Positions 11,039-20,049 are shown, counted from the first letter of the stretch. The stretch: 64,000 bases of DNA from Candidatus Enterococcus ferrettii (GCF_017377655.1 NZ_JAFREL010000020.1:124001-188000); one strand, 5' to 3'. Made by a program: numbers and translations. Notes: a model not told the origin generated them from the sequence alone.

Positions 11039-11048
11039 GGTTACAACC
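11039..11048. promoter_or_regulatory. GntR operator 2
   Basis: GGTTACAACC has the same GGTT-N2-AACC arms as operator 1 and lies upstream of the -35 box. The centre-to-centre distance is about 64 bp, close to six helical turns, compatible with looping. Confidence 0.5.
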
Positions 11049-11194
11049 AAATGATTTTAAACGGATTATGCATTGATACAATAGGTTTTCTAGACAAAAA
11101 GCAATCATTAATCTTTTCTCATTTTTATTTTCTCTTTATTTTTCTGCCTTAAAAATCGGCTAAAATCTAATACCAGTTGGCAGATTCCAGACCA

Positions 11195-11237
11195 AAAACC
11201 ACTGATCTTAAATTCAAAACGAAGACCGGTGGTTTTT
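11195..11237 (-). terminator. Terminator after the phosphoesterase gene
   Basis: On the minus strand AAAAACCACCGGTCTT pairs with AAGATCAGTGGTTTTT, ending in a T run, 11 bp past the stop codon. The stem is AT-flanked on both sides and could work in both directions. Confidence 0.75.
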
Positions 11238-11247
11238 CTTTTCTCTA

Positions 11248-12057
11248 TTAAAAATGTATCGTAAAGCTGGAAATTTCTGGTGTCACACCAAAGCGAGCAT
11301 GAATCGCTGTTGTTCCTAACCCAGTGTTTACGTACAGTTGGGTGTGATCGCTTAATTCATAAAGACCGCGAACATACTTCTCAGCTAGGACATTTTTTAC
11401 CTGATAAAAGGGCAGGCGCACTTGCCCGCCATGACTGTGACCAGCTAATACCAGTTGCGTGTTCGTACCTATAAAGCCGTCAGCCACATCCGGCTCATGG
11501 GTAAGTAGAATCGAATAATCGTAGTCTTGGCGATAAGCCAAGGTTCCTGATATGGAAGGATTTCCCAGCAAAGAATCATCCAAGCCGCCAATAAAGACCT
11601 GCTTGCCGTTCGCTAAAGTGAGGGTTTCCCCTGTATTTTGCAATACTTCAAAATTGGCAGCATTCATCACCTGTTCATATACCCGCGAAGCTCCCCCGCC
11701 ATAATCATGATTGCCCCAAACCGCATATTTGCCAATGGTTGCCTTCATTTGACTCAGCTTATTAATGATTTCCTGCTCATGATCGTATTGAGCATAATTA
11801 TCGAACAAATCACCGGTAAACACGATGATATCGGGATTTTCCTGATTCACTTTTGTTATTACTTTGTCTAAACGATTGGTGGCATAGCTTTCAGATACTT
11901 GAATATCAGAAAGCTGAACCACCTTTAACTCTGCTGGCTGAGTTTGATCCCCCAACTCTAAACGGTGAACCACTGACAAATTTGGTTCAATTTTAAATGC
12001 ATAGAAAGGAATGAATACTAACAGCAACAGCAGTCCAACACCTATTTTTCGCATCAT
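11248..12057 (-). CDS. Membrane-anchored metallophosphoesterase (YkuE type)
   Basis: The 269-aa protein begins with one hydrophobic segment (residues 5-20) and then has the calcineurin-like metal motifs in order: QLSDIQ, GDLFDN, GNHDYGG and AGHSHGGQ. YkuE-like enzymes are exported phosphodiesterases, some acting on lipid or wall-polymer substrates. The start overlaps the stop of the gene before it by 4 bp (ATGA), so both are one operon. Substrate is unknown. Confidence 0.85.
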   Translation of the reverse strand: MMRKIGVGLLLLLVFIPFYAFKIEPNLSVVHRLELGDQTQPAELKVVQLSDIQVSESYATNRLDKVITKVNQENPDIIVFTGDLFDNYAQYDHEQEIINKLSQMKATIGKYAVWGNHDYGGGASRVYEQVMNAANFEVLQNTGETLTLANGKQVFIGGLDDSLLGNPSISGTLAYRQDYDYSILLTHEPDVADGFIGTNTQLVLAGHSHGGQVRLPFYQVKNVLAEKYVRGLYELSDHTQLYVNTGLGTTAIHARFGVTPEISSFTIHF

Positions 12058-14435
12058 TTTGTTTCTTCTTTCTGATTTTCAATCACCGTTTGTTTTCCAT
12101 GGTCAGTAATCACTGCCGTATGAGGTTGCACTGCTGTGTTGTCCACCTGGTGAGGCTGATCTGAGAAGTTAGCTATAACTGACAAATCTGAACCGTATTT
12201 CGTCTCTTGAACCAATTTATCCTCAGTTAAATAGGTGAAGTCTGTCATTTCTTGATTGATGGCAGCCTTTTGGAAAGCTTGCCAATGTTTCGAATTTGCT
12301 ACAATATCTTGTTTTCGTTCCTGCCAGGTAGGTGCATCTAAATGCATCAATGGGGGCACGTTGTACAAGTATTCCTTCAAACGACGATTTTGAACCTCAC
12401 CTTCAATTTTATAACTATCCCACTCCCAGTGATGCGTAGTAATCACGGATTCGTTATAAACCAGCTTATACAGAGGTACACTGTACACTGGATCAATAGT
12501 CGTTGCTTTGTATTCTTCCTTAATCGGTACTTGTTTGGCATAACGTGCTGGAATACCATCCGATAATGCTGCGTAGCCGCCAACATAGTACGGACTTTCT
12601 TTATTTTCACGCATATCAGGATCACTCCAAGCAATTACCGGCGTTTCTAGTCCATGAGCAAAAACCATGCCTTGATTAAAGTAGTCGTTCCCTGTTTCAG
12701 TCCCAACTATTAGTCCTTTTTCTGTTAAACCAGCCGCTCGTTTTAATCGTGCTTGAACATCTTCACTTATTGAGGTTGGATGCTCAGGGTTAAAATCATT
12801 GTAGATTTCACCAGCTGCATCAGTATCTAGAAACCAGGTGTTAAATGGCACACTTTTTGAAGTTATCTGCTTTAGGCGATACTGCCATTCATCATTAATT
12901 AAGGTTTGATTCACCTTTCGCCCCTTGCCTAAAAAGCCAGAAACATAGTCGCCAGAAGGCTTCATAATTGTTTTATTCGCATAGACATCCGCATTATCCT
13001 TGAAGCCAGCCGTATTCCAATCGATTGACGGTGTTTCGTGAATGGATTGATAGGAATCATAGGGACCGATTAAATAATCGTCTTTTTGTACCGCTTGAAC
13101 AAATGGTGGATTAATTAGGCCTTCATTCCAGTTAGCCAAACCTATCCAAGCATGCTCAATCCCACTATTTTTCAATGCCTGAATCACCTCAGTGCTGGTT
13201 GCCTCTCCCCATTGCTCCAGCGGCTTGGTACTATCAGCTAATTCGTTTTTTAACAGCTGTTTATTAATAGAAAAGCTGCGCTCTGTCGGCATCTCTGCTT
13301 GGATGCTCTGCAAGTAGTCCTGATCCTTTTTAGCCAAGGTTGGAAAAACAGCAGCATCATAAAAATCAGTGTAAGCCAAAACAGTATTCAGCCCAGTTAA
13401 AATCGTATTCTTTTCATACTTATAAGCCTCTCCCCGCTGCAAAGCAGCTATTGCCTGATCAAATTCCTCTCGCCCATCCTCCGAATGCTTCGCTAATAAA
13501 TCCCCCACATGTTCAAAAAGCTTTTGATGGTCTTGCTTTTGCATTTTCTGCCAGTTCACATCCTCTGTCGTTAAAATACGATTTTGCCAGAAATAAATAT
13601 GAGGCGCACCAATTAATTTATTGATTGAGGGAGTCTTTTTCTCCTTCTCTGCCAACGAAGTAAATTGCTTATTTTCAATCCGATTCTTTTGATAAAGCTT
13701 AGCCGCTGCCACCGGATTATTTTCTGACAAATAAACATCATAGGTTTGAGTCTGCTTGCGATTAAAACGATTAAGGTTGGTCTTCAACCGAAAATCCAGT
13801 TTTGGTGTCTCACTAGCTTCGTCCAACTCTTGGTTAAAGTTGTTTTCCATTATGACGGTTGCCGCTGTATTTTTTTGAACAGCCGAAACAAAAGACATTG
13901 AGAAACTTTCGTTTAAATCCAGCTCGGCATTCTCCTGAAAATAGCTTTGCCAGCTGGCATCGTCAGCTGGAATACTTTTCCCTTCACCAATGGGTAAATA
14001 GTAGTTGTCCCCTTGGATTTTCGGAAACTCAATGGCTTCTGATTTATCGTTTTGAGGAGTAATTTTTATTTGTAAATGGTCGGTTTGTTTTTTGACTGCC
14101 ACCTGCAGGCCTTTTTCCGGATACTCCCATGAGAGACTGTTCGTTGTCTTTTTGACCTTGGTAACCGCTTGGGCTTCGTTTCCATCGAACGTGAATTGAT
14201 GGTCTTTAGCAGTCAGCTTCATTTGAAAAGTAGTGGGATCAATAGCGTAATCAAAGTCTTTGATACTGTATTTAGCATCCTCTTTTGCCACTTTTTCAGC
14301 ATCAAAGCTTAAAAAAAGATTATCAGCTGCAGTTTTTTTTGACTGGGTAACTACGGCTGCCAAACTGCCGGCTGATAAAAGCAAAGCTGCAGTCAGACCG
14401 CCAACAATGATCTTCTTTTTCGTGTTATTATCCAT
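12054..14435 (-). CDS. Exported glycoside-hydrolase-like protein
   Basis: The 793-aa protein has an N-terminal signal or anchor segment (IIVGGLTAALLLSAGSLAAV). A beta-rich N-terminal part follows with YYLPIGEGKSIPADD, as in galactose-mutarotase-like domains before a glycosidase barrel. The central part has WIGLANWNEG, FLDTDAAGE and VGTETGNDYF, where D and E residues could be catalytic; this resembles DUF5696/GH101-like proteins, but I cannot assign a family with certainty. No LPXTG is present, so it is held by its N-terminal helix or released. Strong ribosome site TAGGAGGAAC. It is divergent from thiT. Confidence 0.6.
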   Translation of the reverse strand: MDNNTKKKIIVGGLTAALLLSAGSLAAVVTQSKKTAADNLFLSFDAEKVAKEDAKYSIKDFDYAIDPTTFQMKLTAKDHQFTFDGNEAQAVTKVKKTTNSLSWEYPEKGLQVAVKKQTDHLQIKITPQNDKSEAIEFPKIQGDNYYLPIGEGKSIPADDASWQSYFQENAELDLNESFSMSFVSAVQKNTAATVIMENNFNQELDEASETPKLDFRLKTNLNRFNRKQTQTYDVYLSENNPVAAAKLYQKNRIENKQFTSLAEKEKKTPSINKLIGAPHIYFWQNRILTTEDVNWQKMQKQDHQKLFEHVGDLLAKHSEDGREEFDQAIAALQRGEAYKYEKNTILTGLNTVLAYTDFYDAAVFPTLAKKDQDYLQSIQAEMPTERSFSINKQLLKNELADSTKPLEQWGEATSTEVIQALKNSGIEHAWIGLANWNEGLINPPFVQAVQKDDYLIGPYDSYQSIHETPSIDWNTAGFKDNADVYANKTIMKPSGDYVSGFLGKGRKVNQTLINDEWQYRLKQITSKSVPFNTWFLDTDAAGEIYNDFNPEHPTSISEDVQARLKRAAGLTEKGLIVGTETGNDYFNQGMVFAHGLETPVIAWSDPDMRENKESPYYVGGYAALSDGIPARYAKQVPIKEEYKATTIDPVYSVPLYKLVYNESVITTHHWEWDSYKIEGEVQNRRLKEYLYNVPPLMHLDAPTWQERKQDIVANSKHWQAFQKAAINQEMTDFTYLTEDKLVQETKYGSDLSVIANFSDQPHQVDNTAVQPHTAVITDHGKQTVIENQKEETK

Positions 14436-14607
14436 AAGTAGTTCCTCCTATTTTACGTTGTTCGCTTTTACAAATAGAAGGATACTAAAGGAATGTGCAA
14501 AACTTGTGCAAATTTGATGGAATCAACTAGTTTTGCTTTTCCCAGCTTTCGTTGTTTGGTAGACTAATGAACATACGATGAAATGACAAAAAAATGACGA
14601 GGTCGCT

Positions 14608-15198
14608 ATGAGAAAACAACTATCGCTAAATGTCTGGATTGAAGGCACTCTGATTGCTGCTCTGGCAATGAGCTTATCCTTTTTACCCATTCAATCACTC
14701 AATGCCAGCTTAGATTTATCACTGGGACTGGTGCCTTTAGTTTTATATTCTTTTCGCCGCGGGTTGGTACCTGCATTAATGGCCGGATTTACTTGGGGGC
14801 TGCTAACGATTGTTGTAGGCTCAGCCATGCGCAACTTTATTAGTGTGCCGCAAATAATTTTTGAATATCCTTTTGCCTTTACCTTTGGCGGGATGGGCGG
14901 TCTGCTTTCACCTAAATTGCAAGCAGCCATCAAGGCTCAGCAAAAACGCAAATCTATCTTTTTAATTGTTGCTGGCGGCTTTATTGCTGCTTTTAGCCGT
15001 TGGTTTTGGCATTATTGGGCCGGTGTATTCGTATGGGGTGCCTATGCCCCAGATACAATGAACCCCTTCTTGTATTCCTTTATACTTAATGGTGCTTCAG
15101 CACTTGCTAATGCAATCTTCGTTTCGGTGGTGCTGGTTTTCATATTCAATGTCTCTCGCGCCTTGTTTATCCCAAGAGAATCACCAAAATCCCTCTAG
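14608..15198 (+). CDS. thiT: Thiamine ECF transporter S component
   Basis: The 196-aa membrane protein shows ThiT signatures: WIEGTLIAALAMSLSF, LYSFRRG, EYPFAFTFGGMGG and the thiamine-site-like region SRWFWHYWAGVFVWGAYAP. It would take up thiamine together with the shared EcfA-EcfA'-EcfT module encoded elsewhere. The upstream 170 bp contain no recognisable TPP riboswitch (no CUGAGA box), which is unusual for this gene. Ribosome site GAGG, ATG at 14608. A strong terminator follows. Confidence 0.9.
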   Translation: MRKQLSLNVWIEGTLIAALAMSLSFLPIQSLNASLDLSLGLVPLVLYSFRRGLVPALMAGFTWGLLTIVVGSAMRNFISVPQIIFEYPFAFTFGGMGGLLSPKLQAAIKAQQKRKSIFLIVAGGFIAAFSRWFWHYWAGVFVWGAYAPDTMNPFLYSFILNGASALANAIFVSVVLVFIFNVSRALFIPRESPKSL

Positions 15199-15221
15199 CG
15201 CATGCGTCAGAGGGATTTTTT
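15190..15221. terminator. Bidirectional terminator between thiT and the ATPase gene
   Basis: TCCCTCT and AGAGGGA arms with a 12-nt loop are followed by TTTTTT on the plus strand. An A run on the other side allows use by the convergent P-type ATPase gene. Confidence 0.85.
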
Positions 15222-15226
15222 GCTGA

Positions 15227-17755
15227 TTAAAATTTTCCTAAACGTTTTTTTGTTTCTATATAAACAAGGGGTGCTGCTGACAAAGTCACAACTAGAAGCC
15301 AGTGACTTACCGTCAAGCTGGTGAAACCAAAAGCAGCAGCAGTTGGCCGCAGATTTACCAGTAGTAAAATAATTAGTGTTCCAACAGCTGTAGTAGCCAG
15401 CAACAGCTTATTGGTTAAAAAGCCAATACGGAAGATCGACTGACTGCTGCGGCAGTTGTACATGTGAATAATAGTGGTCAATCCTAGTACAATAAAGGTC
15501 ATGGTATTAGAGATCAGCAATGATGGTGCGACATTTTGTACGGTTACCGAATGCCCTACGTAAATAGCCGTCAGTGTCAGTACGGTGAAAACCACTGAGA
15601 TTTCAATAATTTTCTTTAGCAGGCCATTGGCAAAAATACTCGTCCCTTTTTTGATCGGTTTTTTCGACATGATATCCTTCTCCGCCGGTTCCACACACAA
15701 GCTCATGCCAGGGATTCCGTCAGCTACTACTTTAATAATCAACAGCTGAATCGCAGTAACTGGTGCACCCCAACCGACAATCATGGAAATTAATACAATG
15801 GTCAGGGCTGAAATATTGCAGCCTAGCATGGCATATAAGGATTTACGAATATTGCTGTACACTCGACGCCCTTCTTTTACCGCCTCGACAATCGTCGCAA
15901 AATTGTCATCTAACAGCACCATATCTGAGGCCTCCTTGGCAACTTCGGTCCCGCTGCCCATGGAAATACCGACATCAGCGGCCTTCAAAGCGGGCGCATC
16001 ATTTACTCCGTCTCCCGTCATCGCAACCGTTTCGCCATTTTGCTGCAAGGCTTTCACGATTCGGATTTTGTCTTCAGGCGTTGTTCGAGCAAATACGCGA
16101 TAGGCATGAATATCCTGTGAAAGCTGTTCATCAGATAATTGGTTTAAGTCGGCTCCTGTCATAGCCTTCGTCCCAGACTCTAGAATTCCCACATCCGCAG
16201 CAATCTTTTTGGCTGTTAACAGGTGATCTCCCGTAATCATAATAGGTCGAATACCGGCCTTCTTAGCTATTTCTACTGCGTGATAGCTTTCTTTCCGGGC
16301 TGGATCGATAATTCCAATAAAGCCGCCGAAAATCAGCTCTTCTTCGATAGAGGTATCGTCTAAATCCTGCGGCAGCTGCTCATATTTCTTATACGCTACA
16401 CCCAGCACCCGATAAGCCTGACTAGCTAAATCATCATGAACCGGCAGCCATTCAGATTGATCTCCCGTAATTTCCAAACGGTCAAAAGCACCTTTGGTTA
16501 CTGAGAGATATCCCTCCTCCGTTTGATAAATGATGGTCATCCGCTTACGTTTTGAATCAAAGGGAATCTCATGGACTCGCTGCATCTTGGATAAGTGCTG
16601 CTGCAATTTCTTTTGATTAAATAATTTTTCAGCTGCTTTTTTAATCGCTAATTCTGTTGGGTTGCCAATGTTTCCATCCTCGCCGTTAATATTGCTGGCT
16701 AAGTAAAAATACAGCAGCAGCTCTTTTTCGCTCAAGCGTTGATCGGCTGGAACGATCTTCTCAATCGACATTTTATTTTCGGTAATCGTCCCAGTTTTAT
16801 CAGAGCAGATAATTGATACGTTTCCGATGGTTTCTACAGCGGTTGGTGTTCGAACAATGGTATTGCGTTTCGCCATATTACGAATCCCAAAGGAAAGAGA
16901 AATAGTGACCACCACGGGCAAAACCTCCGGAATAGCCGCTACAGCCATTGAAATAGCCGTCATTAGGGTTGTCTCAAGCGCGTATCCTCGAATAAAACCG
17001 ATTAAAATTGCTAAGACCCCCGCTAAGATTGCTAACAATCCTAAGCTTTTTCCTAGTTTTTGCATTCTGATTTGCAGTGGTGCCAAGGCTGGAGCCGCTT
17101 CGGTCAGCATACTAGAAATTTTACCGATTTCTGTGTTCATTCCAGTCGTTTCTACGACCGCTGTGGCCCGACCGCTTACCACCATGGAACCAGAAAAAAT
17201 TCGATTTTTCATATCACCAATGGAATCTGCCTCACTGGGGATGTAGTCACTATCTTTTTCACTAGGTTCGCTTTCACCAGTTAAAAAGGACTCATCTACT
17301 AAAAAGTTGGTCGCCTCCATGAGAACTGCATCGGCTGGTACCCGATCTCCTAATTCCAGCTGCAGCAAATCCTCTGGCACGATTTCGGTACTCTTAATGC
17401 TGACCAACTGACGATCACGATAAACTTTAGATTCTGGCACGTTAAAACTCTTCAACTCATCCATCGATTTTTCAGCTTTTTTCTGTTGCCGAATGGATAA
17501 ATAAATATTTAGGATAACAATCCCCGCAATAACCAGCGGTTCGGTCAAATCATCGGGATGATTTTGATAAGCAACATAACTAGATAAACCTGCTGCCAGG
17601 ATTAGGATCAAAATCGTAATATCCTTTAAGGCATCCCACAGGTAACCGAGAAAACTTTTCTTTGGTGCCTGCTGAATTGTATTCTCACCATACTCTGCTA
17701 ACCGTTCCTTTGCTTCCCTTGTTGTAAGTCCTTTGTTGTTCCAATTTTTATTCAT
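15227..17755 (-). CDS. P-type cation-transporting ATPase (P2 type)
   Basis: The 842-aa protein has the full P-type layout: actuator TGES, phosphorylation motif CSDKTGTIT, and hinge TGDGVNDAPALK. The N-terminal region and size match Ca2+-ATPase-like PMR1/SERCA types. The transport sites are unusual: helix 4 reads AAIPEVLPVV instead of PEGLP, and helix 6 reads LIIKVVADGIPG instead of the usual N-x-x-TDG pattern. The ion is therefore uncertain (Ca2+, Mn2+ or other). It is preceded by a structured leader ending in a strong terminator hairpin. Confidence 0.87.
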   Translation of the reverse strand: MNKNWNNKGLTTREAKERLAEYGENTIQQAPKKSFLGYLWDALKDITILILILAAGLSSYVAYQNHPDDLTEPLVIAGIVILNIYLSIRQQKKAEKSMDELKSFNVPESKVYRDRQLVSIKSTEIVPEDLLQLELGDRVPADAVLMEATNFLVDESFLTGESEPSEKDSDYIPSEADSIGDMKNRIFSGSMVVSGRATAVVETTGMNTEIGKISSMLTEAAPALAPLQIRMQKLGKSLGLLAILAGVLAILIGFIRGYALETTLMTAISMAVAAIPEVLPVVVTISLSFGIRNMAKRNTIVRTPTAVETIGNVSIICSDKTGTITENKMSIEKIVPADQRLSEKELLLYFYLASNINGEDGNIGNPTELAIKKAAEKLFNQKKLQQHLSKMQRVHEIPFDSKRKRMTIIYQTEEGYLSVTKGAFDRLEITGDQSEWLPVHDDLASQAYRVLGVAYKKYEQLPQDLDDTSIEEELIFGGFIGIIDPARKESYHAVEIAKKAGIRPIMITGDHLLTAKKIAADVGILESGTKAMTGADLNQLSDEQLSQDIHAYRVFARTTPEDKIRIVKALQQNGETVAMTGDGVNDAPALKAADVGISMGSGTEVAKEASDMVLLDDNFATIVEAVKEGRRVYSNIRKSLYAMLGCNISALTIVLISMIVGWGAPVTAIQLLIIKVVADGIPGMSLCVEPAEKDIMSKKPIKKGTSIFANGLLKKIIEISVVFTVLTLTAIYVGHSVTVQNVAPSLLISNTMTFIVLGLTTIIHMYNCRSSQSIFRIGFLTNKLLLATTAVGTLIILLLVNLRPTAAAFGFTSLTVSHWLLVVTLSAAPLVYIETKKRLGKF

Positions 17756-17772
17756 GCCTGTTACCTCCTAAC

Positions 17773-17859
17773 AAAAAAAGCCAGTCAAACTAACCACAAA
17801 AGCCTACAGTTAGTTTGGCTGACTTTTTGAAGTACCCATCCGGCGATCGGTACTAAGTC
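17773..17859 (-). promoter_or_regulatory. Structured leader with intrinsic terminator before the P-type ATPase
   Basis: On the minus strand a first hairpin (AGTACC pairing with GGGTACT, closed by GACTT and AAGTC) is followed by a 16-bp hairpin whose arms are at 17809-17824 and 17779-17794, with one C-A mismatch and a G-U pair, then TTTTTTT. The ribosome site TAGGAGG follows within a few bases. The last AGTC of the first hairpin is also the first part of the terminator arm, so the two structures compete. This is the layout of a transcription-attenuating riboswitch or leader. It does not match the yybP-ykoY, M-box or NiCo consensus as I know them. Confidence 0.6.
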
Positions 17860-17997
17860 TATTTTTTCAATTGGAACTATTCTTTCACATTGGAATTAGA
17901 AAATCAACTAGTTTCACTTAAAAAAATCGATTAAAAAAACAAAAAATCGCTATACCCCTTGATAGTTCTAGCTTTCAGCAGTTTAAAAAAATTTCAA

Positions 17998-18594
17998 TTA
18001 TTTTTCTATTCCTGCAGGTGTTCTGGCAAAAATCAGTCTGTTTCCAATGGCTTGATAGAACTTCATGCTGTAGGACATAATCAGAATCGAAGTGGCAGCT
18101 GACAACCCATTTAACGGATCCAAAATGGAAAAATTCAAAATAATAATCAGTAAATTGGTCAAAAGCAATCCGGTAGGTGCCGGAATACGGAAATGCTTTT
18201 CTAAAATCAATGGAGGTATCGTTACACCACCGTTGGAAGAACCAGCTGTATACAACGTAAAGACCCCCAGGCTAAATAATCCACTGCCGAAAATCAAGGA
18301 ACCCGCGTAAGAAGAAAACAGCGGAGTAATTGGTACGATCATTAAGAACAACGGAAAAAGCAAACTTCCGATAAGGACTTTCGAAAAAACACTACGATCC
18401 AACAACCAATAAGATAACAATAGCATCAAAATATTAATCAGCCAGACTGTTTTCATACTATGAATCGCAAACTGGACCTCCAACAAATGGCCAATTGCCC
18501 CTACTCCTGCTGAAGCAATACTATGAGGCAATAAAAAGAAATTCAGAGAAAAGGAAACCAGCAGCAGACCCCCTAAAATTTTTACAACTTTCAT
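17998..18594 (-). CDS. YitT-family membrane protein, short form
   Basis: The 198-aa protein has five or six hydrophobic segments and the glycine-rich pattern HSIASAGVGAIG and GSSNGGVTIPPLI that is typical of the YitT membrane domain. Standard YitT proteins are about 280 aa with a C-terminal DUF2179 domain, which is missing here. ATG at 18594 was chosen because AAGGTG stands upstream. Function of the family is not firmly known. Confidence 0.7.
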   Translation of the reverse strand: MKVVKILGGLLLVSFSLNFFLLPHSIASAGVGAIGHLLEVQFAIHSMKTVWLINILMLLLSYWLLDRSVFSKVLIGSLLFPLFLMIVPITPLFSSYAGSLIFGSGLFSLGVFTLYTAGSSNGGVTIPPLILEKHFRIPAPTGLLLTNLLIIILNFSILDPLNGLSAATSILIMSYSMKFYQAIGNRLIFARTPAGIEK

Positions 18595-18676
18595 AGGAAA
18601 CACCTTCTTTTTTATCATTTGTTTTATCGTATCAATAACAAAGAAGGTAATAAGGTCATTTTTTTCATACCAGACT

Positions 18677-18709
18677 GAAAAAAATCCAATCACCTAGAAG
18701 TGATTGGAT
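18677..18709 (-). terminator. Terminator of the marR-B3/B4 operon
   Basis: On the minus strand ATCCAATCAC, a 6-nt loop and GTGATTGGAT form a 10-bp perfect stem followed by TTTTTT. Confidence 0.85.
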
Positions 18710-18716
18710 AACGATC

Positions 18717-19427
18717 CTATAATACGAACTCACTGTTTTCCTTAGTTAATTGGCTGCCGACACTTTCCACTTGGAGATGTTCGTTGAAAAGCTGGCTTAA
18801 TTCCGCGGCAGCTTCACTCGCACGAGCAGCCTGTTCCGGATTGATCGCTTCAATGAAAAAGACAGCATTCGTTGTTTCCTCTGTCAGCATAGTCCGTTGT
18901 GCTTCTCGCCAATTTAAGCAGCGGCAAACAGCTCCAGCTTGATCATAGTAAATGATTTCTCCTTCAAGAGCCGGGGCATCCTTTTCCGCTCCTAAGGGGA
19001 AAAATGCTTCGCCGCCTTGGGCTTTTCCTAAATGCAAATCACCTTGAAGCTGCTCAATATCTTCACCGCCGCAAGGAACACCATGCTTAAGTGAAACACT
19101 GTTATAAACATCTACTAAAGGATTGATCGGCAAAAATTCACGCCCTTGTTTCGCCCTTTTCAATAAAGCTTCGATAGATGAACGAGCCCCTTTTTTGGTT
19201 TTGAACTGACTGAAGGCTTCTCGCCACTGAGCCACTACTGGATTCTCACTGATAGGCTCCGCTTGGACGAATTGTTGGGCAGCTTGGCTGGCTTCCGATA
19301 GAAGCTGCTTTAATTTCTCTTCCTGACCTGTTTGGAAATGATTGTCCACACCTTTAACGACTAATACGTTTATTTGTCCTTGGGGAAATAATTCCCAAAA
19401 GGCTGGATCAATGATGACTTTTTTCAT
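18717..19427 (-). CDS. B3/B4 tRNA-binding-domain protein
   Basis: The 236-aa protein resembles the B3/B4 editing-like domain of phenylalanyl-tRNA synthetase beta found as a free-standing protein. Supporting segments are FLPINPLVDVYNSVSLKHGVPCGGED and the later GEIIYYDQAGAVCRCLNWREAQRTM. Such proteins may edit or bind misacylated tRNA or modified amino acids; none is proven here. ATG at 19427 with GGAGG upstream. It follows the MarR gene by 17 bp, so the regulator probably controls it. Confidence 0.8.
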   Translation of the reverse strand: MKKVIIDPAFWELFPQGQINVLVVKGVDNHFQTGQEEKLKQLLSEASQAAQQFVQAEPISENPVVAQWREAFSQFKTKKGARSSIEALLKRAKQGREFLPINPLVDVYNSVSLKHGVPCGGEDIEQLQGDLHLGKAQGGEAFFPLGAEKDAPALEGEIIYYDQAGAVCRCLNWREAQRTMLTEETTNAVFFIEAINPEQAARASEAAAELSQLFNEHLQVESVGSQLTKENSEFVL

Positions 19428-19444
19428 AAATATCCTCCATTCGC

Positions 19445-19897
19445 TTAATAGCTTCGTTTGTTTCCTTTTTTGACGAACTCCCAATCAGAGCCGACATTTT
19501 CGCGTACAATATGCAAATATTCCTGCAGCTGCTGAATATCTGCTGGTGTTAACCCCGCCAAAGCGGTTTGGGTAGAATAGTCATTTTCCCGTATAATGTA
19601 CGGATAAAGCTCTTGCCCCTTCCTAGTGACATACAGCCGTTTGATCTTTTTATTGGTTTGATCCTCCTGGCGATAAATAAACCCTTTTTCCTGCAGGCGG
19701 TTGATTGCCCGAGAAATCGTCGTACGATCGACCATAATCAGCTCTGCTAACTGCTCTTGAATAATTCCAGGATTTTCATAAATACGAACCAAGTACAGGT
19801 ATTGGCCACGATTCAAGTCAAGCTCCTTAAACTCAATGTTGCTAATTGAATCCAAGGCTCGAGCAATCATTCCGATCTCCCTCAATACTTCACTCAT
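19445..19897 (-). CDS. MarR-family regulator
   Basis: The 150-aa protein has a MarR winged helix: QEQLAELIMVDRTTISRAINRLQEKGFI, then the wing DQTNKKIKRLYVTRKG. ATG at 19897 was chosen because AGAGGGG stands upstream; the longer frame would begin inside the operator. A 24-bp perfect palindrome lies 37 bp upstream of the start, so autoregulation is likely. It is co-transcribed with the B3/B4 gene and divergent from mntH. Confidence 0.85.
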   Translation of the reverse strand: MSEVLREIGMIARALDSISNIEFKELDLNRGQYLYLVRIYENPGIIQEQLAELIMVDRTTISRAINRLQEKGFIYRQEDQTNKKIKRLYVTRKGQELYPYIIRENDYSTQTALAGLTPADIQQLQEYLHIVRENVGSDWEFVKKGNKRSY

Positions 19898-19933
19898 CGC
19901 TTCACCCCTCTTAATGTCATTTACTTTACGCCA

Positions 19934-19957
19934 TTTTTGTTGCAAATGCAACAAAAA
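19934..19957. promoter_or_regulatory. MarR-type palindromic operator
   Basis: Arms TTTTTGTTGCA and TGCAACAAAAA, perfect over 11 bp with a 2-bp centre, stand upstream of marR. The core TTGCA-N2-TGCAA is of the kind bound by MarR dimers. Confidence 0.7.
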
Positions 19958-20049
19958 TTTCACATTTCTGGAGTAATACTAATAGATACTTTTTAGTGGT
20001 CAAACTTTTGAGGGAATTCTTTTTTTTAACCGAAAGTTGATCTAGACGC

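Noticed and set aside
14436..14607. TPP riboswitch before thiT
   Set aside because: No CUGAGA box or GC-rich helix pair typical of the THI element was found.
17773..17859. yybP-ykoY (Mn2+) riboswitch
   Set aside because: The GGGGAGUAG and CCUUGCCC-type conserved parts are absent; only generic hairpins support regulation.
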